A DNA stretch of 64,000 nucleotides from Ruminococcus sp. (GCF_016283395.1 NZ_JAEEMU010000046.1:32435-96434); one strand, 5' to 3'; shown: positions 36,601-44,818, numbered from the stretch's first letter. Notes: generated by a model not told the origin, from the sequence alone. Program-made: numbers and translations.

Positions 36601-36960
36601 GCCGCCGTTCTGCTGGATCATGCCCTCTACGTAACGATCAACGGTGCTTGATATATCGTACTTAAAACGATAAACTCCGTTCTTGTAAAGCGGAATGATA
36701 TCATAGTTGAGCTGAACAGCATAGTTGAGCTTACCGACAGAAGTGATCTTCAGTGCAAGCTTACCATCCTCTGTTGTGAGCGAACATTTTCCTCCGCTTT
36801 CTTTGTAAGTGCCCCATCCTGATGTACCAGTTTCAAATGTCGAGTTCTTGATGATGTTTCCTGCAGCTGAAACAGGAGCAGAAACAACAGGAAGAGCTGA
36901 TGCCATGATCGTGCAAGCAGCAAAAACTGCTACACATCTTCTGAAATTGTGCTTTTTCAT
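33691..36960 (-). CDS. Cellulosomal bifunctional glucanase: CBM4/9-like, Ig, GH9, dockerin, GH16
   Basis: 1089 residues from the ATG at 36960 (AGGGA 5 nt upstream). Order: signal peptide (1 to about 33); CBM4/9-like module (about 36-185); CelD_N Ig-like domain (about 205-290); GH9 barrel (about 295-720) with Asp341 and Asp344 in GGWHDAGDYGRYV and Glu699 in YSTNEITIYWN; dockerin (about 735-812) with calcium loops GDANCDGDVDMSD and ANADVYENGTNLTGNDA; Thr linker (about 820-858); GH16 (about 865-1089) with the DEIDIEI motif, Glu980 nucleophile and Glu984 acid/base. Predicted cellulase plus mixed-linkage glucanase (lichenase) joined on one cohesin-bound chain. The dockerin sits between the two catalytic modules. 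Confidence 0.95.
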   Translation of the reverse strand: MKKHNFRRCVAVFAACTIMASALPVVSAPVSAAGNIIKNSTFETGTSGWGTYKESGGKCSLTTEDGKLALKITSVGKLNYAVQLNYDIIPLYKNGVYRFKYDISSTVDRYVEGMIQQNGGKYQAYTWKGLQISSTPQTVDYEFTMEEDTDIMAKMCFNCGLQEKDPELGEHTIYLDNVSLELVDDSKVDYSADKPYENDININQVGYRTNAPKIAVFRNVESAGTFEVVNADTNVSVYTGQLEGPVSNSGANETNYKGDFSKVTAPGKYYIKCSGLDNSYTFAIGDNVYGNLLDDSVKMLYLQRCGVAVEGGKFSHPACHTSMATVYGTSDKIDVSGGWHDAGDYGRYVVPGAKAVADILYAYSAAPSLYSDSIGIPESGNGVADILDEARFELEWMKKMQRSDGGVYHKVSCANFPGFIMPEKETGELIVTPVSSTATADFCASMALAYEFYKDVDSTFAADCLDRAKKSWDYLKQNPDFNFKNPIDIVTGDYGDKTDKDERYWAAIQMYRATGDSKYISDVSRALSGLDWSTVGDYGNIAILTMKDPDVNSAVYKNAKQEIISQADKFVSRAKGTGYGVALSTFNWGSNMTVANAGIVLGLAYQLTGDTAYLNAADGQLDYLLGTNPLGTSFVTGYGEVSPQNPHHRPSIAAGEAMKGMLVGGVNSALEDSAAKAYCADAPAYKCYIDNSESYSTNEITIYWNSPLTYLLTLTDGAASSQQPVVTPPTPSGVTKWGDANCDGDVDMSDVVLVMQSLANPNKYGVNGTNTDHITAQGVANADVYENGTNLTGNDAVSIQKYLLGLADLPESYATQPVVTTTAQPATTTTTTTTTTTSKTTTTTTSATTTTTNAPSVNLPFPDKGTPMNTRATMVSDFRTGKGGDFFASNGWTNDKPFDCWWYERNAVIKNGLLELSIDQKWTDDKNPNWNPRYSGGEFRTNNFYHYGYYETSMQAIKNDGVVSSFFTYTGESDKNPWDEIDIEILGKDTTKVQLNYYTNGQGKHEKMIDLGFDASQEFHTYGFDWQPDHITWYIDGKAVHTAYDNIPRTAGKIMMNAWPGLTVDDWLKAFNGKTPLVARYQWVTYNKQ

Positions 36961-36978
36961 TACATTCCCTCTCATTCC

Positions 36979-37034
36979 GTGACATTAGTCACAATTTATA
37001 CACTAATTGTAACAAAACGTGCAAGCAAATGCAA
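36979..37034 (-). promoter_or_regulatory. Promoter and candidate operator of the GH9-GH16 gene
   Basis: Minus strand: TTGCAT (37029-37034), 17-nt spacer, TACAAT (37006-37011). Just downstream, near the transcription start, is an inverted repeat GTGAC-4 nt-GTCAC (36979-36992) and, overlapping it, GTCACAATTTA (plus strand 36988-36998), which recurs upstream of the GH11-CE1 gene at 39515. Confidence 0.5.
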
Positions 37035-37050
37035 TAACAAATCGAGCACG

Positions 37051-37842
37051 TTATGTAACATTTTGTGCTTTTTTGCGGTATTCAGACGGAGTATAGCCTG
37101 TCTGCTCCTTGAACTGCCTTGCAAAGTGAACATAACTATGGTATCCGCTGCTTGTTGAAATGTCGGTTATGTTCATGTTGGTAGTTGAGAGAAGCATCTT
37201 CGCATAGCTAACTCTGCTCTTTACAAGGTCTTCGATAAAGGTCATGCCAAAGTGCTTTTTATAAGCGTGCTGAAAAGCCGAACGGCTCATGCGGACTTCA
37301 TGTGCTGTACTGTCCACACTGCGCTGTTCATAAGGTCTGCTATATATCTTATTGCGCACAGTTGATATAAGTTCGAACTGTGAGCTTCTTCTGCCTGATG
37401 TACTGTTTAGTGTTTTTTCACGTATCTTAATAAACATCAGACGCATAAATAACTCTGCGGATTCTATTTTGCAGTAATTGTCGGAATACTTCTCATAAGC
37501 TATGGATTTTACGCAATAGCTGAGGAATTCCAGCGGCATTGTCACAGGTGTCTCAAGCGGTATGCCCATTTTAAGGAATTCTTCTTCCTCTCCTGCATCG
37601 TCGAAATCAAAATGTACCCAGTCATTCTCAAAAACATTCAGCGGTACACAGCGGTAACGCTGAGGTCTGCCCTTTGGATAGATAAATACCGCCCCCGCAG
37701 GTGTAGTGATCTCTTTGCCGTCGATCTCGAAAACAGCCGGAGTACGAACAAGAAGAAGCAGGTAGTCACCGCTTCCGTCGGGTCTGTCAATAAAAAAGTC
37801 TGCGTCATGGCAGTGGTCGAAGCCAACATTATTAATTATCAT
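37051..37842 (-). CDS. AraC-family transcriptional regulator
   Basis: 263 residues. The N-terminal AraC-type cupin-like sensor (about 10-110) includes FEIDGKEITTPAGAVFIYPKGRPQRYR. The C-terminal helix-turn-helix pair (about 160-260) includes VRMSRSAFQHAYKKHFGMTFIEDLV and ITDISTSSGYHSYVHFARQFKEQTGYTPSEYRKK. GGAG 8 nt before the ATG. It lies immediately upstream of the GH9-GH16 gene in the same direction and is a candidate regulator of the cellulosomal genes around it. Confidence 0.88.
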   Translation of the reverse strand: MIINNVGFDHCHDADFFIDRPDGSGDYLLLLVRTPAVFEIDGKEITTPAGAVFIYPKGRPQRYRCVPLNVFENDWVHFDFDDAGEEEEFLKMGIPLETPVTMPLEFLSYCVKSIAYEKYSDNYCKIESAELFMRLMFIKIREKTLNSTSGRRSSQFELISTVRNKIYSRPYEQRSVDSTAHEVRMSRSAFQHAYKKHFGMTFIEDLVKSRVSYAKMLLSTTNMNITDISTSSGYHSYVHFARQFKEQTGYTPSEYRKKAQNVT

Positions 37843-38000
37843 TCAGCATTCTCCATTCTTAAAAATAACGTTTTAATGACAAATCCACATTGAAAAAACA
37901 AGAAAAATCATATTCATTGTGGAGATTATAACATTTTCAAGCCCGGAATTATATTATTTTAGTGTCATATTTGGCAATTTTATGATATCTGCATAAAATG

Positions 38001-38027
38001 TTATCCCCCGCAAAATGCGAGGGATAA
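38001..38027 (-). terminator. Terminator of the second AraC gene
   Basis: Stem TTATCCCCCGCA / TGCGAGGGATAA (one mismatch) with a 3-nt loop, directly after the leftward gene ending at 38034; the minus-strand tail is CATTTTAT. Confidence 0.6.
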
Positions 38028-38033
38028 GCCATT

Positions 38034-38786
38034 TTAATGATTTTCTTTTGTAAAATCCGGGAATTTATATCGCTTTTTGTACTCCTTCGGAGTAACTCCC
38101 AGATACTTCTTGAATATCTTGATAAAGTAGCTCTGTGAGCTGAATCCAAGAAGATTGCTTATCTCAGAGTCGGTATACTCGGAGAATGTCAGCAGATTTG
38201 CTGCTTCCTCAGCCTTAGTCTTGCTTACATAATTGCTGAACGCGATACCCGTCTCTGCTTTGAACAGTCTTGATAGATAAGCAGGACTGATCTTGAGATA
38301 ATCCGCTGCATCTTCTATCATTATCTTACCATGCAGGTGGTCGCTGATAAAATCCAGCGCACGTACTATCTGCTTTGAATAGATGCCGCTGTTACGGACT
38401 CTTCTCATATGTCGGGTATAGCCTTCGATCATTTCCTGATGCACCTGATGAACCTCCGCCTCGGTACGGCATTCATCAGCCTTCATAATATAAATATCGC
38501 TGAGATTGTAAGCCTCTTCAAGCGTCATTCCGCTGTTGATACAGAAACGAGCTATAAGCGCAGCCGAAATGCTGAAATGATATTTCAGATTCCTAAGCGG
38601 ATCTTTGCTGAGCACACCATAGCCTTCGCTGCAAAGCGGAGTTGCAAAAACTTTTACAAGCTCGATATTGCCTGAGCAGATGCTCTCATAGCAAGCTATC
38701 TCCCTGTCAAACGGGGCGTGCTCAAAGCCTTCTTCGCGCTTTAGGAAGAGATGTGAGGAAATGTACTTTTCGGTATAATCACTCAT
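38034..38786 (-). CDS. AraC-family transcriptional regulator, non-cupin sensor
   Basis: 250 residues from the ATG at 38786 (GAGGTG 6 nt upstream; the GTG at 38795 lies within that binding site). The first ~140 residues are alpha-helical with no cupin motif (LIARFCINSGMTLEEAYNLSDIYIMKADE resembles the helical sensor of a clostridial AraC subgroup). The C-terminal DNA-binding domain (about 148-245) includes IEDAADYLKISPAYLSRLFKAETG and DSEISNLLGFSSQSYFIKIFKKYLGVTPKEYKK. Its targets are unknown; the neighbours are cellulosome genes. Confidence 0.87.
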   Translation of the reverse strand: MSDYTEKYISSHLFLKREEGFEHAPFDREIACYESICSGNIELVKVFATPLCSEGYGVLSKDPLRNLKYHFSISAALIARFCINSGMTLEEAYNLSDIYIMKADECRTEAEVHQVHQEMIEGYTRHMRRVRNSGIYSKQIVRALDFISDHLHGKIMIEDAADYLKISPAYLSRLFKAETGIAFSNYVSKTKAEEAANLLTFSEYTDSEISNLLGFSSQSYFIKIFKKYLGVTPKEYKKRYKFPDFTKENH

Positions 38787-38819
38787 GTATTTCACCTCTC
38801 ATATTAATTACTTTACCTT

Positions 38820-38848
38820 ATTATACCATTTATTTATGAATTATTCAA
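38820..38848 (-). promoter_or_regulatory. Promoter of the second AraC gene
   Basis: Minus strand: TTGAAT (38843-38848), 17-nt spacer, TATAAT (38820-38825). Confidence 0.65.
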
Positions 38849-38921
38849 CATCTTTATATGTCTTAAATCAAGTCCGCCATACATTTTGTGCACAGCGGAC
38901 TCGATAAAGAAAAGAGGTCGA

Positions 38922-39288
38922 TTATTCAACTATTTCGCGGAAAGAATACGAAAGCGCATCACAAAAATAATGCCTTACATATTCAAAACCGTGCATTTTG
39001 CCCCGAGGAACAAACCTGTAGAAGCTGCCCCCTGTGAGAAATCAGATTAGTAAAGTAGTTAGAACGGGTGTTGAGATCCTTCATCTCGGGCTTCATATTA
39101 CCGTATGCAATATCATCAGAACCGTCAGTCACAAGGACGAAATCCTGAGGCTTTTTTAGTCCGAGGCTGTCTGTTACCCCGGTAAGAGTTTTCATGCCTT
39201 TAAAGTTATCACTTGAAAGCGGCATTATCGCCGCAGCAGGAATAAACGAAGCCACAGATGTTATGAGTGAAAGAAATTCTTTTTTCAT
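38922..39288 (-). pseudogene. Remnant of a CE1-type carbohydrate esterase, frameshifted
   Basis: The frame from 39288 encodes 101 residues and ends at 38983 (...SHRGQLLQVCSSGQNARF). Just before that end, at a run of five G's (about 39025-39029), the next frame carries on with GGSFYRFVPRGKMHGFEYVR and ...DALSYSFREIVE, stopping at 38922. The joined product (DFVLVTDGSDDIAYGN...HGGSFYRFVP.GKMHGFEYVR) resembles the C-terminal third of CE1 feruloyl/acetyl-xylan esterases, as does the functional esterase ending at 42324. The GxSxG nucleophile region is missing, so the gene is both truncated at the 5' side and frameshifted. No strong binding site precedes the ATG. Confidence 0.7.
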
Positions 39289-39783
39289 AAGTCTGCCCCC
39301 ATTATTTAATTTTCATTCACCCTTCTTGTGTGCATTTTAGATAAAAACGGTGTAAAATGCGCGTCTCTTTTTTATATCACTTAAATTATAATGATACACC
39401 GCAATATCTTATACTAAAATAATGACAAAAATAGTAATATTTCTACTATAAATATTAATTTTTTGTTAACGGCATTGACGTTTAGTCATTTAACTTTTGA
39501 TATTTAATAATTTCGTCACAATTTACACCATATCATTAGAAATTGGGTTGTTATATCCGATAAAATAATGTATTATAATAATGTATATACATTTTTGCCC
39601 ACAATAAAATTTAGTACACTTATCGAGCAATTTTTAGTGACTTTTAATAATCACAACAATAAACGACTTGCTTTTTTAAAAATCGAAATCTATAATCAAT
39701 TCAGAGAAAAAATAAGTGGGCTGTGTGCCCTTCACAAATTACTAAAATTATATTATATTTAAGTGACATGAGGAGTGATTTAA
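39289..39783. other. AT-rich intergenic region upstream of the GH11-CE1 gene
   Basis: A 495-nt very AT-rich stretch. It contains GTCACAATTTA (39515-39525), shared with the GH9-GH16 promoter region, and a TATAAT-like box near 39575 without a good -35. No coding sequence recognised; the short open frame near 39568 looks like chance. Confidence 0.5.
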
Positions 39784-42324
39784 GTGGATTTAAGAAAACT
39801 CAAAAGGATTTTAAGCACGAGTACAGCTCTGTTGTTAACTGCCGCAGCTGTTCCCTTTTCAGCAAGTGCTGCTGATAATCAGGTAACGGGGACGATCAAC
39901 GGATACACATATGAAATGTGGAACGCGAATTTTTCTGGCGACACTTCAATGACACCTACCGAAGACGGTTTCGAGTGTTCATGGGACGGTATTCAGGATT
40001 GCCTCTTCAACAGAGGATATGAATATAACAAAAATCCAAAGACCTATAAACAGTTAAAATCTGACATCATAGTAGATTACGACTTTGAATACTCGCCGCA
40101 TGGCAATTCATTCTTCGGAGTATACGGCTGGACAGTTAATCCAATGGCAGAATTCTATATAGTTGAAGGCTGGACTAGCTGGAGACCCCCCGGAGGCGAT
40201 TTAACGCGTTTGGGGACTTTTACTTCGGACGGAAACATATATGATGTCTATAAGTATTATCGTTATAATCAGCCGTCAATTATGGGTACACAGTCATTCC
40301 CGTCATATTATAATGTACGTCAGCAGAGCTCAAGCAAAGATGACATTACGCAGGATCTGCACGGCACTGTCAATGTTACCAGACATTTTGATGCATGGGA
40401 GAAATTAGGACTCGATGTGTCAGGAACTATTTACAATGTTACTTTCAACATTGATTGTTACCGCTCCAGCGGTTCGGCAAATGTTAAAAAAGTACAGATC
40501 ACACCCAAACCGACTCTGCCTGCTCCTTTAAAGCCTGACTCGAACGGATATTACATAAAGTCCAAATTTGATAATGGTCAGATTACTAAATGGAACAAAA
40601 AAGGTATTTCTTATTTTCAGACATTAAATGATGTTATGTCAAGAGGAAAATCTTTATTTGTCAGTCATCGCAGCTGCTCATCGGACGGTCTCGTTTATGC
40701 CCTTGATCCTAATACTTTCAAGCCGAATACCAAATACAGTATCGGTGCTGCCATGATGCAGTATTCCCTTAACAATTCCACTTTCCGTATTACTTTGGAG
40801 TACATGGACAAGAACGGTATACTGCAAAATGACATTATTGCTGCTGTGAAAAGTAAGAAGCTTGAATGGACAGATATTTCAAATCTCTCTTATACAATAC
40901 CTGAAGGAGCAACTGATCTGAAGCTTGTTTTCTCCACCGACGACGATGAGGAATTCTACTTAGACGATTTCTATGTTGGTGTTGACGGTACAAAACCTTT
41001 AGCTGTTGACCTTGAAGGTACTAAGAATGAAGTTATCATTCAGGGCGATATCAACAATGACGGTGTTGTTGATATATATGATATGCCTGCGATGAGAAAA
41101 GTTCTTATTAATATCTTATCATTCGGAGCCAAGCCAACTATAAATGCCGACCTTAACGGCGACGGCGATGTCAATATCGCTGATCTGGTAATGCTCCATA
41201 AATACCTGCGCGGAGCTGTAAAGGAATTCAAACAGCCCGTGCCAACAACAACAACTACTACTGCTACAGAAACAACAGCTGTATCTGAAACTACTACAGT
41301 GGATACTACTTCTGCTGCAGCGGCTTCTGAGGCAACTACAGAAACTACAGCAACAATAACTACCACAGAAGTAACTACCGAAGAAACAAGCAAAACCACT
41401 ACAATAGTAACTACAACGTCAGAAACGGAGACAACTGCTTCTGAACCTACTACTGTGGGGACAACTACAGAAGAAAAGCCTTCAACCACAACAAAGGTCT
41501 ATGTGAACTACAACGCACAGATAAGACAGGATATGCCAACTAATGTTCCGAGCAATGCTCAAAAATCAAGCAAATGCAAGGTCGAGAAAAAGACCTACAC
41601 CTGCAAATTCACAGGCGGAACGAAGTCCTGCAATGTTATCCTGCCCCCTGACTACGACTCGAATAAAGAATACCCTGTAATGTACGTTCTTCACGGTATA
41701 GGCGGTGACGAGAACAGTATGCTGAACGGTATGGGAGTTCAGGAGCTTCTCACAGGTCTTACTGCAAACGGTCAGGCTGAGGATATGATAATCGTTCTGC
41801 CAAGCCAGTATACAAGCAAGGATGGTAACGGCAGCTTCGGTATCAATCAGGAGACCTGCGCTGCATACGATAACTTCCTCTATGATATCTCCGACAGCCT
41901 TATACCTTTCATCGAAGAAAACTATCCCGTAAAGACAGGCAGAGAGAACCGTGCTATCACAGGCTTTTCAATGGGCGGTCGTGAGGCTATCTATATAGGT
42001 CTTATGCGTCCCGATCTCTTCGGATACGTTGGCGGTGCTTGTCCTGCACCAGGTATAACTCCCGGTAGGGATATGTTCATGGAACACCCCGGCTGTATGA
42101 CAGAAAGCGAGATGAAGTTCAGAGATGTTGGTCCTGAGCCTGCTGTATTTATGATAACAGGCGGTACAAACGACTCTGTTGTGGGATCATTCCCAAAGGA
42201 GTACAGCGAAATTCTCACAAAGAACGGTGTTGACCACGTTTACCAGTCTATCCCCGGAGGCGGACACGACGGCGGTTCAGTAAAACCTCACCTCTATACC
42301 TTTATGAGATACGCTTTCAAGTAA
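39784..42324 (+). CDS. Cellulosomal xylanase/esterase: GH11, CBM, dockerin, CE1
   Basis: 846 residues, GTG start with AGGAG 8 nt upstream. Signal peptide about 1-29. GH11 domain (about 32-238) with nucleophile Glu123 in PMAEFYIVEGW, but Asp224 (NIDCYRSSGSANV) at the usual acid/base Glu position. CBM22/CBM4-like module (about 255-412). Dockerin (about 420-482) with calcium loops GDINNDGVVDIYD and ADLNGDGDVNIAD. Thr-rich linker (about 486-575). CE1 esterase (about 585-846) with Ser729 in GFSMGG and the His of GGGHDGG. Debranches and cleaves xylan as part of the cellulosome. R. flavefaciens xylanase-esterases have similar layouts. Confidence 0.94.
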   Translation: MDLRKLKRILSTSTALLLTAAAVPFSASAADNQVTGTINGYTYEMWNANFSGDTSMTPTEDGFECSWDGIQDCLFNRGYEYNKNPKTYKQLKSDIIVDYDFEYSPHGNSFFGVYGWTVNPMAEFYIVEGWTSWRPPGGDLTRLGTFTSDGNIYDVYKYYRYNQPSIMGTQSFPSYYNVRQQSSSKDDITQDLHGTVNVTRHFDAWEKLGLDVSGTIYNVTFNIDCYRSSGSANVKKVQITPKPTLPAPLKPDSNGYYIKSKFDNGQITKWNKKGISYFQTLNDVMSRGKSLFVSHRSCSSDGLVYALDPNTFKPNTKYSIGAAMMQYSLNNSTFRITLEYMDKNGILQNDIIAAVKSKKLEWTDISNLSYTIPEGATDLKLVFSTDDDEEFYLDDFYVGVDGTKPLAVDLEGTKNEVIIQGDINNDGVVDIYDMPAMRKVLINILSFGAKPTINADLNGDGDVNIADLVMLHKYLRGAVKEFKQPVPTTTTTTATETTAVSETTTVDTTSAAAASEATTETTATITTTEVTTEETSKTTTIVTTTSETETTASEPTTVGTTTEEKPSTTTKVYVNYNAQIRQDMPTNVPSNAQKSSKCKVEKKTYTCKFTGGTKSCNVILPPDYDSNKEYPVMYVLHGIGGDENSMLNGMGVQELLTGLTANGQAEDMIIVLPSQYTSKDGNGSFGINQETCAAYDNFLYDISDSLIPFIEENYPVKTGRENRAITGFSMGGREAIYIGLMRPDLFGYVGGACPAPGITPGRDMFMEHPGCMTESEMKFRDVGPEPAVFMITGGTNDSVVGSFPKEYSEILTKNGVDHVYQSIPGGGHDGGSVKPHLYTFMRYAFK

Positions 42325-42355
42325 TTTAAACACATTTATACTCATACATAATTAT

Positions 42356-42388
42356 TGCCCCTAAGTGATATGATGTCACTTAGGGGCA
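42356..42388 (+). terminator. Terminator after the xylanase/esterase gene
   Basis: Perfect 13-bp stem TGCCCCTAAGTGA / TCACTTAGGGGCA with a 7-nt loop; the tail TTGTATT is weak. The rest of the 42325-42544 gap has decayed TTAG/ACTAA-like direct units and nothing else. Confidence 0.7.
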
Positions 42389-42544
42389 TTGTATTATCAT
42401 ATTAGTTGAGAGTTATGGAGTCGTATTACGACATTATTTAAATACTGTGAGCGAAGCGAACTCATTCATTATACTCTCTACTAACTATCCTCTACTCACT
42501 CAAATCTTACGAAAAAACGTTATAGTACTTCTATATAAGTACTG

Positions 42545-43150
42545 TTATATTACGAGGTCTGCATTTTCAGCTGGGCGATGCTTTTCTGCGTAGAAATGCT
42601 CCGCAGGGAAATAGCGTTTTTCATACTTTTCACGGATATCAGTTTCATCTCCGATATATCCGTCTCTGAGAAGCACTCTGCCAAGTCTTTCTTCTTCGGG
42701 TACATCAACATATATCATGCAGTCAAATGCACCTTTAAGCTCGTCACGCTGTAAGAATATCCCCTCGGTAATGACGATGCTGCCATTTGTTATGCTCCTC
42801 ATATCTGTGATATAGCTGTCATTATCCTTGTCGTAAAGCTCCACAGGCGGCACTTCCCTGCTTTCACGCAAAGGCTTGACGACCGCACTGAGAAAGTAAT
42901 CATACCGCCACTGCAAATAGTAATACTGCTCCCACTGAGGATAGTCGTCATTATATCTGACAGCCTTTGGGTGGATAAAATCATCTATATGAAATACCTC
43001 AGTATTTATACCCTCGGCTTCAAGAAGTCTGCTCACCTCATCTGCAACTGTGCTCTTGCCTGCTCCGCCAAGACCGTCAATGCCGACTAATAGCGTTTTC
43101 CCTTTTGTATAATGTTTCTTCAACTCTTTTACGATCATTTCCGCGCTCAT
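42545..43150 (-). CDS. Uridine kinase-like P-loop NTPase
   Basis: 201 residues from the ATG at 43150 (AAGGAG 6 nt upstream); an upstream in-frame ATG at 43213 lies in the preceding terminator. Walker A GIDGLGGAGKST (about 23-34); FHIDDFIHP (about 54-62); GSIVITEGIFLQRDEL resembles uridine kinase/phosphoribulokinase-family proteins. Phosphorylates a nucleoside or small metabolite; substrate uncertain. Follows the M23 peptidase gene in the same direction but after a terminator. Confidence 0.82.
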   Translation of the reverse strand: MSAEMIVKELKKHYTKGKTLLVGIDGLGGAGKSTVADEVSRLLEAEGINTEVFHIDDFIHPKAVRYNDDYPQWEQYYYLQWRYDYFLSAVVKPLRESREVPPVELYDKDNDSYITDMRSITNGSIVITEGIFLQRDELKGAFDCMIYVDVPEEERLGRVLLRDGYIGDETDIREKYEKRYFPAEHFYAEKHRPAENADLVI

Positions 43151-43162
43151 AAATTTCTCCTT

Positions 43163-43198
43163 TAACAAAAACGGAAGTACCACCGAAGTGATACTTCC
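43163..43198 (-). terminator. Terminator of the dockerin-peptidase gene
   Basis: Minus strand: GGAAGTATCAC, loop TTCG, GTGGTACTTCC, then GTTTTTGTT. Confidence 0.8.
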
Positions 43199-43205
43199 AT
43201 ATTGA

Positions 43206-44522
43206 TCATTCACTTACTGCAATTACTGCTTTTTTCAGTTCAACAAGATCAAATACATCAACTGTACCGTCCTTGTTCATATCGGAAGCAAGATACTGCC
43301 TCTTGGTGAATTTATCGGACTTATTGAGGATATAATCCTGAAGTAAAACGATATCCGAAACGCTCAATTTGCCGTCATCGCTGAGGTCCCCCATAACACC
43401 GCTGTATACATCGCTGCTTATTACAAAATCGCTTGATACAAGGGTATATGCCTGTCCGCTTGTATCCTCGGCAACTATCTTGTAGGTATACTCACCTTCA
43501 TAAAGTGCATTGAATACGATATTCTTGTCAAAATAAGATGAAAGATCATACTTCACATCATTCGGAGCAGCTTCCGCACACTGGCTTGTAGCTTCACCGT
43601 TTCGGAAATAAACACCGCCGCTTACCTTGGTTATTTTAAGGTTAGAAGTTATAACGCCCTTAATTGAAAATGGCTTGCCGATCTCGACAGTTTCCTCGGG
43701 AGCTGTCTGATTTTCGATCTTCATTCCCGACTTTATCTCTTCCTTGCGCTGCATATAATCCATTGAGGCATATCCCTTGACTCCGTTATACTCAACGTGT
43801 GCCCACTGTCCGTCACCCTTAGTTACCGTAAACTCAGCATTTGCTGGTATCTGACCGATAACAGATGTATTCGTACCGTGTCCCGAACGAATATTGAGAT
43901 ATGTAACTACATTTTTTGTGGTATAAAGTTCTGCATAATCCTCAGAGCAGCCACATTCAGCAGCAGGAGTATTGCTTGGCTGCGAGCTGCTTCCGCCTGC
44001 ATTATCCGAAAAAACAAAGTAGCTCAGCGGATCATAGTATGTACGTGAGGGAAAAGCTCCGAGAAGCTTGTCACAGACTCCGAAGTGGAGATGATTTCCC
44101 GAGGACTGTCCTGTGCTTCCTACCTTGGCAATAACATCGCCCTGCTTTACCTTAGCTCCTGCTGAAACATTCAGCTGTGAAGCATGAGCGTAAAAAGTAT
44201 ATACTCCAAGATCAGAATGGTAGAGTATAACCATATATCCGTAAGCGTCCTTCCAGTCAGCCGAAATGACCTCACCGCCGTAAGCTGCATAGATATTGCT
44301 GCCGCCTGCTGCTTCGATATCTATCGCATTATGATGATCCGAAGTATCATAGGTATTTCTTGCAGGGTCAAAATAAGTAGTTATATTCTTATACTTTGCT
44401 TCTGTCGGCCATACTGCATATACCGCAGCCTTTGCGTTCAGTGTGGGAACGCATATGGAAACAGTAAAAATTACAGCTATAGATAAGAGGAAAGCAGCTG
44501 CTCTCCTTATTAAATTCTTCAT
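43206..44522 (-). CDS. Secreted M23 peptidase with SH3 domain and C-terminal dockerin
   Basis: 438 residues from the ATG at 44522 (AAGGAG 8 nt upstream). Signal peptide about 1-32. LytM/M23 metallopeptidase (about 50-165), zinc ligands in HHNAIDI and HASQ...GNHLHFG. Bacterial SH3 (about 205-265, TYLNIRSGHGTNTSVIGQIP). Ig-like region (about 275-370). Dockerin (about 375-436) with calcium loops GDLSDDGKLSVSD and SDMNKDGTVDVFD. Predicted peptidoglycan (or other peptide) hydrolase carried on the cellulosome scaffold. Confidence 0.9.
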   Translation of the reverse strand: MKNLIRRAAAFLLSIAVIFTVSICVPTLNAKAAVYAVWPTEAKYKNITTYFDPARNTYDTSDHHNAIDIEAAGGSNIYAAYGGEVISADWKDAYGYMVILYHSDLGVYTFYAHASQLNVSAGAKVKQGDVIAKVGSTGQSSGNHLHFGVCDKLLGAFPSRTYYDPLSYFVFSDNAGGSSSQPSNTPAAECGCSEDYAELYTTKNVVTYLNIRSGHGTNTSVIGQIPANAEFTVTKGDGQWAHVEYNGVKGYASMDYMQRKEEIKSGMKIENQTAPEETVEIGKPFSIKGVITSNLKITKVSGGVYFRNGEATSQCAEAAPNDVKYDLSSYFDKNIVFNALYEGEYTYKIVAEDTSGQAYTLVSSDFVISSDVYSGVMGDLSDDGKLSVSDIVLLQDYILNKSDKFTKRQYLASDMNKDGTVDVFDLVELKKAVIAVSE

Positions 44523-44750
44523 GATATTTTCTCCTTTTGCAGTAAAAAAATAATATGACAATACATATATTACCATATTTTCAATAAAAAGTCAATCCAA
44601 ATCCGTAACTTTCACCAAAGCGCGTCTAAAAAAGCCTTTCGTACGGTGCATAATGACCGAAAGAAAATTTTCTTCTTTTTTGTTTTTAATACTTTCAAGT
44701 ACATAAAACACCTCCTGAACGTGAAATATAACAATAATATTCAGCACTAC

Positions 44751-44779
44751 TTGACAGCTTCAATAAAAAAGAGTACAAT
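44751..44779 (+). promoter_or_regulatory. Promoter of the HMA protein gene
   Basis: TTGACA (44751-44756), 17-nt spacer, TACAAT (44774-44779). The rest of 44523-44750 shows no gene. Confidence 0.75.
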
Positions 44780-44818
44780 AAACTTGTCAGTATAAACTAA
44801 CTAAAGGAGCTGAATTAT

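Noticed and set aside
39568..39762. 64-codon open frame upstream of the GH11-CE1 gene
   Set aside because: No ribosome binding site, extremely AT-rich composition and no recognisable domain; treated as chance.
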